DNA of 64,000 bases from Oceanisphaera arctica. Lineage in GTDB: Bacteria > Pseudomonadota > Gammaproteobacteria > Enterobacterales > Aeromonadaceae. The stretch's first letter is position 1; every line of letters starts with the position of its first letter. Both the position numbers and the translations under genes were made by a program. Location: contig NZ_MPZM01000013.1 in assembly GCF_002936955.1 (NCBI RefSeq), forward strand, positions 25,233 through 89,232. The letters run 5' to 3'. Of the stretch, positions 60,158 through 64,000 are shown in pieces. The notes beneath the pieces are model-generated. The model had not been told where the DNA came from and did no database searches. It saw nothing but the letters and a program-made list of their open reading frames with translations.

Positions 60158-60425
60158 CTTGCTGCTCGCCCATTCCCTGAATTCAATACCAGCCAGGTTC
60201 CACAGTACACCCGTATACACACCAAGGGATAGCATCCCCACCATGATCTCTCTTGATAATAGACCCGGTGTGAATACACCATCTGTCGGATCGATAGCAA
60301 TGGAATATAAATCTATCACTTAATAACATATAGTTATAACGATTCGTCATTTCTCATTCTATAAAGAATGGGTAAGCTGACCATATAGATACTTCTGGTG
60401 TTACTGAACCTTAGGGATAGCCGTG
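60158..60425. other. Divergent control region between ldtD and cysK
   Basis: About 270 bases, A+T-rich. ATAACATATAGTTAT (60324-60338) is an imperfect inverted repeat where a CysB-like activator site could lie. ATTC-TATAAA-GAAT near 60358 is a second short palindrome. Neither is proven. Confidence 0.4.
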
Positions 60426-61394
60426 ATGAGCAACATTTTTGAAGATAACTCTCAGACCATTGGACATACTCCACTGGTCAAACTGAACCGGGTCAGCAAG
60501 GGACGAGTGCTGGCCAAGATAGAAAGCCGCAACCCCAGTTTCAGCGTCAAATGCCGTATCGGCGCCAACATGATATGGGATGCCGAAAAACGGGGCGAAC
60601 TGGTGGCCGGTAAAGAGCTGATTGAGCCGACCAGCGGTAACACCGGCATCGCACTGGCCTTCGTGGCCGCCTCTCGTGGCTACGCCATTACCCTGACCAT
60701 GCCCAACACCATGAGCATGGAACGCCGTCAGCTGCTGAAAGCTCTGGGCGCCACTCTGGTGCTGACCGATGGTGCCAAAGGCATGAAAGGCGCCATCGAA
60801 AAAGCCATGGAACTGAAAGAAACGGCACCGGAAAAATACGTGCTGCTGCAGCAGTTCAACAACCCGGCCAACCCGGAGATTCATGAAAAAACCACCGGCC
60901 CCGAGCTGTGGGAAGACACAGACGGCAGCATCGATGTGTTCGTGGCCGGCGTGGGCACCGGCGGCACCTTGACCGGTGTATCCCGTTATATCAAGAACAC
61001 CAAAGGCAAGGCCATTACCACGGTTGCCGTCGAGCCTGTCGAGTCTCCGGTGATCACCCAGGCCCTGGCCGGTGAAGAAATCAAGCCCGGCCCGCACAAG
61101 ATTCAGGGCATCGGCGCCGGCTTTATTCCCGGTAACCTGGACCTGTCTTTGATCGACAGGGTCGAGCAGGTTTCCAGCGAAGATGCCATCGAGATGGCCC
61201 GCCGCCTGATGAAGGATGAAGGTATTCTGGCCGGCATCAGCTCCGGTGCCGCCGTGGTTGCCGCCAATCGTCTGGCCGAATTGCCCGAGTTTGCCGACAA
61301 GACCATCGTCGTGATACTGCCCAGCTCCGGCGAGCGCTATCTCAGCACCGCCCTGTTCCAGGGCATCTTCACCGAGCAGGAATTGCAGCAGTAA
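60426..61394 (+). CDS. cysK: Cysteine synthase A (O-acetylserine sulfhydrylase)
   Basis: 322 residues from the ATG at 60426; the preceding GTG codon is less likely. The PLP-binding Lys42 lies in [20 protein letters not shown], with the substrate loop [12 protein letters not shown] and the phosphate-cup [15 protein letters not shown]. It makes cysteine from O-acetylserine and sulfide. cysZ is 2.5 kb upstream on the same strand; ptsHI do not follow it. Confidence 0.98.
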   Translation: MSNIFEDNSQTIGHTPLVKLNRVSKGRVLAKIESRNPSFSVKCRIGANMIWDAEKRGELVAGKELIEPTSGNTGIALAFVAASRGYAITLTMPNTMSMERRQLLKALGATLVLTDGAKGMKGAIEKAMELKETAPEKYVLLQQFNNPANPEIHEKTTGPELWEDTDGSIDVFVAGVGTGGTLTGVSRYIKNTKGKAITTVAVEPVESPVITQALAGEEIKPGPHKIQGIGAGFIPGNLDLSLIDRVEQVSSEDAIEMARRLMKDEGILAGISSGAAVVAANRLAELPEFADKTIVVILPSSGERYLSTALFQGIFTEQELQQ

Positions 61395-61412
61395 TCGCCC
61401 CGCCCCCTCGAT

Positions 61413-61436
61413 ACCGGCGCCATTATCTGCGCCGGT
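61413..61436 (+). terminator. Probable terminator of cysK
   Basis: The stem ACCGGCGC / GCGCCGGT has an eight-base loop; a short, weak T/A-rich run follows. Confidence 0.55.
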
Positions 61437-61672
61437 GTTACTAAATCCGACTGCCTGCTCGGCCTTTTTACGAGAATGTCGCACTCGCTTTCGTCCTCTA
61501 ATACCACCTCGGACATCCCTTCGTTTCCCTTCCCCATGTACATTGGCGCTCCAGCCCCTACAATGATGGAAGTCTTTGCCCAAGCTTAATATTTTCGGAT
61601 CGATTTACTCCCTTTATCTTGAGAAAGTCCGTCTGTTATCATCATCATCAAATAATGCCAGGAGCTGATATT

Positions 61673-62182
61673 ATGGGTCTGTTCGAGAAACTGAAAAGAA
61701 TGGTGTCTGACGATACCGGTGAAACCAGCGGCATCGACATCTTCGCCCCCCTTTCCGGTGAGCTGGTCGCTATCGAAGAAGTACCGGATGTGGTGTTCGC
61801 CGAAAAAATAGTGGGTGACGGCATCGCGATCAAACCCAGCGGCAACAAGATGGTTGCCCCCTGCGACGGCACCATCGGCAAGATATTCGAAACCAATCAT
61901 GCATTCTCTATCGAATCCGACTCCGGCCTGGAACTCTTTGTCCACTTCGGCATCGACACAGTAGAGCTCAAGGGCGAAGGTTTTACCCGCATCGCCCAGG
62001 AAGGTCAGCAGGTGAAAAAAGGCGACACCATCATCGAATTCGATCTGGCACTGCTGGAAACCAAGGCCAAGTCCACCCTGACTCCTGTGGTCATTTCGAA
62101 CATGGATGAGGTCAAGGAAGTCATCAAGCAGAGCGGCGCCGTGACCTTGGCCGAAGACGTGATAATGCGCGTCAGGAAGTAA
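61673..62182 (+). CDS. crr: PTS glucose-specific EIIA component
   Basis: 169 residues from the ATG at 61673 (AGGAG upstream). Beta-sandwich protein with the phosphorylated His91 in [19 protein letters not shown] and the partner His76 in [10 protein letters not shown]. It receives phosphate from HPr and also controls adenylate cyclase and carbon uptake. In E. coli and Vibrio it follows ptsH-ptsI; here those are absent upstream, so phosphate must come from proteins encoded elsewhere. Confidence 0.97.
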   Translation: MGLFEKLKRMVSDDTGETSGIDIFAPLSGELVAIEEVPDVVFAEKIVGDGIAIKPSGNKMVAPCDGTIGKIFETNHAFSIESDSGLELFVHFGIDTVELKGEGFTRIAQEGQQVKKGDTIIEFDLALLETKAKSTLTPVVISNMDEVKEVIKQSGAVTLAEDVIMRVRK

Positions 62183-62198
62183 CCCGGTCTGCTGTTGC

Positions 62199-62224
62199 AA
62201 GGCGCCACAGCGGCGCCTTTTTTA
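62199..62224 (+). terminator. Rho-independent terminator of crr
   Basis: The stem AAGGCGCC / GGCGCCTT has a five-base loop and is followed by TTTTTT. Confidence 0.9.
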
Positions 62225-62297
62225 CTGGCAACGTTATTCACCGTTATACCAGACAGATTAAACAACCGACCTGTTTGGTTGCCCTGCAAAGGTCGGA

Positions 62298-62560
62298 TAA
62301 AGGGCCAGCTCCCCCGACACGCCGTGAACCCATCCCTGGGGGCTCCGCCGCGCCATCCTTGGCGCGGAGGGTCGGTGGAGCTGCACCCTTTAACCTCCCT
62401 GATGCCTGGGAGTGGCCTGCGAGCATCGCCTACAGACAACTCGGTGCCCAAGAAGAGGCAACAGAGAACGGCTCCCACGACCGTGACATGCCATGGATGG
62501 CATGTCCGAGCTTACATGGATGTACTCGTAGCGTGTCGTGGGAGACGGCTGTGTTGCCTC
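62298..62560 (-). repeat. Bipartite nested-hairpin intergenic element, copy 3 (reverse orientation)
   Basis: Read on the minus strand, hairpin A (62560-62455): GAGGCAACA/TGTTGCCTC, CTCCCACGAC/GTCGTGGGAG, apex GACATGCCAT-CC-ATGGCATGTC. Hairpin B (62392-62298): TAAAGGG/CCCTTTA, AGCTCC-CCGAC arms, apex CCGCGCCA/TGGCGCGG. It fills the gap between crr and the HlyU-family gene; no gene is seen in the rest of that gap. Confidence 0.85.
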
Positions 62561-62623
62561 TGAGCCTCGGGTTTAAGAAACGATAAGATGTTTATTCAAA
62601 CTGGTATTACAGGAAAACCCACT

Positions 62624-62905
62624 ATGTTCAACTGGCTAAAAAAATGGTGCCAACAAGGTGCCTCTGCTCCCGCTCCCCGTTTTGAGCCCACGTCTTATCA
62701 GGGCTTCGACATCTATCCCGAGCCCATGGCCGAGGGCGGCCAGTACCGGCTGCACGGTCGCATCACCCGGCTCAAAGACGGGGAGCTGCAGGAATATCGG
62801 CTGATCCGCTCGGATCTGCTGCCGTCGGCCGAACAGGCCGCCGAGCTGATGGTCGCCAAGGCCAAACGGGTTATAGACGAAAATGGTGAACGCATTTTTG
62901 ACTGA
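62624..62905 (+). CDS. HlyU-family protein (PF10115-like)
   Basis: 93 residues from the ATG at 62624 (AGGA upstream). The core YQGFDIYPEPMAEGGQYRLH, then RIIDENGER-like VIDENGERIFD, matches the small HlyU family named after a haemolysin activator. Despite that name this short family has no DNA-binding domain I can see, and a role in transcription is not implied. It overlaps tmcA by 23 bases. Confidence 0.7.
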   Translation: MFNWLKKWCQQGASAPAPRFEPTSYQGFDIYPEPMAEGGQYRLHGRITRLKDGELQEYRLIRSDLLPSAEQAAELMVAKAKRVIDENGERIFD

Positions 62906-64000
62906 ATGGTCGCACTGGCGCCGGCAATTGCGCCACAATGGTGAACGCCGCCTGCTGGTGCTGAGTGGCTGCGAATCCTGGGCCATGAGCCAGGCCCGCA
63001 GGCTCATCAGCAGTCACGGTGATGCCAACTCCATCTGGCTGGGCCAGGCCCCTTCAGGCCAGGAGTCCTGTGCCATCGGCAAGTTTCAGGGGGCACTCGG
63101 CCGGGAATATGACAGCCTGGTGTTCAACACCCACAGCGGCCTGCATCCGGATGCCTTCGGCGCTGCTGTCGGTGCCGTCATGGCCGGTGGCCTGGTGCTG
63201 CTGCTGTGCCCCCCCCTGAGTGAATGGCCGAGCTATGCGGATCCGGATCTGGTGCGTTATGTAGCCCTGCCGGAACAGGCGGCCGGGCTCTACAGCCATT
63301 TTCTGCATCGCTTTACCACCCTGCTACAACAAGACCCCTCTGTGCTGCTCTGGCAGCAAGGTACCTCCTTCCCTGCCCTGCCCGAGTTGTCTCCTGCTCC
63401 CTGGCGGCGAGAGCGCGACCGTCGGGGCTGTCTGAACCACCAGCAACGCCGGGCGCTGGCAATGATGCTGCAAGCGGCCCGCCGCCGACAGCCGCTGGTG
63501 CTGACCGCCGATCGGGGCCGGGGCAAGTCCAGCCTGCTCGGGCTGGCAGCCGAGCGATTGCTCGCCGCCGGTTACCGGGTATTGCTGACTGCCCCAAGCC
63601 CCGGGGCCGCCGCCCAGGCGCTGGCGCACTGTGATGGGCCACTGGACTTTATTGCCCCGGACGCCCTGCTGGCCCAACGGCCAGACGCAGACATACTGCT
63701 GGTAGACGAGGCCGCCGCCATTCCTGTGCCCATGCTGCTGACCCTGGCCCGACGCTATTGCTGTCTCTTCGCCAGTACAGAGCACGGCTACGAAGGAACC
63801 GGGCTGGGCTTTCAGCTGAAGTTTCAACCGGCGCTGACGGCGCTGGCACCAGACTGGAAGAAGGTGCATCTGGATATGCCGGCGCGCTGGAGCCCGCAGG
63901 ATCCCCTGGAGCCACTGGTATTCAGGCTGCTGGCCCTAGATGCGGACCCGATCACGCCGCCCCGGGAAGGCGAACTGAATATCCGCTGGGTCAGCCGCAA
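62883..64000 (+). CDS. tmcA: tRNA(Met) cytidine acetyltransferase TmcA (5' part, runs off the window)
   Basis: 372 complete codons are present. The N-terminal domain (RRLLVLSGCESWAMSQARRL) is followed by an RNA-helicase-like ATPase with Walker A LTADRGRGKSSLLGLAAERL and Walker B LLVDEAAAIPVPMLL, then YEGTGLGFQLKF, all typical of TmcA. The GNAT acetyltransferase part lies beyond the window. It makes N4-acetylcytidine at the wobble position of elongator tRNA-Met. ATG at 62883 is the first in-frame start after a stop codon. Confidence 0.92.
   Translation, partial: MVNAFLTEWSHWRRQLRHNGERRLLVLSGCESWAMSQARRLISSHGDANSIWLGQAPSGQESCAIGKFQGALGREYDSLVFNTHSGLHPDAFGAAVGAVMAGGLVLLLCPPLSEWPSYADPDLVRYVALPEQAAGLYSHFLHRFTTLLQQDPSVLLWQQGTSFPALPELSPAPWRRERDRRGCLNHQQRRALAMMLQAARRRQPLVLTADRGRGKSSLLGLAAERLLAAGYRVLLTAPSPGAAAQALAHCDGPLDFIAPDALLAQRPDADILLVDEAAAIPVPMLLTLARRYCCLFASTEHGYEGTGLGFQLKFQPALTALAPDWKKVHLDMPARWSPQDPLEPLVFRLLALDADPITPPREGELNIRWVSR

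Overview
The window is about 64 kb of gammaproteobacterial chromosome, roughly 58-60% G+C by eye and densely coding. Gene content and local orders (nrdR-ribD-ribE-ribBA, aroQ-accB-accC, prmA/dusB-fis, yfbV/ackA-pta, ligA/zipA, cysZ/cysK/crr, tRNA-Ala(GGC) array beside gltX, torD with a DUF2956 gene) fit a marine or brackish relative of the Aeromonadales (Oceanimonas/Oceanisphaera/Zobellella type). This placement is an inference from protein resemblance, not from a marker phylogeny. Most of the window is core genome; no intact mobile element is visible.

Layout. 1-5.2 kb (minus): start of an unknown membrane protein, then riboflavin genes behind nrdR, a heptamer-repeat hairpin, and glyA. 5.4-8.5 kb (plus): TorD-like chaperone, a DUF2956 protein, an amidoligase with a class I glutamine amidotransferase, and YqaA. 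8.7-18.7 kb (plus): acs, aroQ-accBC, a RidA protein, yhdT-panF, prmA, dusB-fis. 18.9-20.1 kb: an isolated, greatly extended Flp-type pilin-like protein and an IS1595-type transposase remnant. 20.5-32.3 kb (plus): a six-gene signalling cluster of a triple-receiver hybrid histidine kinase, CheR, a REC-PAS-kinase, REC-PAS-GGDEF-EAL, CheB and a second REC-PAS-GGDEF-EAL. 32.4-44.6 kb: purT, two lipoproteins, gabD, an alanine/glycine:Na+ symporter, a VanX-like dipeptidase, yfbV, ackA-pta, tpx. 44.9-50.2 kb: yfcH, ybbP-ybbA/tesA and a Tag-like glycosylase. 50.3-53.5 kb: four identical tRNA-Ala genes, gltX, an OapA/YtfB protein. 53.5-64 kb: ligA, zipA, cysZ, mepK and ldtD (peptidoglycan 3-3 crosslink turnover), cysK, crr without ptsHI between them, an HlyU-family protein and the start of tmcA.

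The least ordinary parts are: (i) the CheR/CheB/c-di-GMP/kinase cluster with no receptor, CheA or CheW; (ii) three copies of a roughly 255-345 bp intergenic element that folds as two nested hairpins, with paired (compensatory) sequence changes between copies; (iii) the extended Flp-like protein with a C-terminal membrane anchor; (iv) heptamer (TTAGGGA) arrays arranged as long hairpins; (v) the amidoligase-amidotransferase pair. Start sites were adjusted by ribosome-binding sequence, overlap with neighbours and family length. All calls come from reading the sequence; no database search was run.
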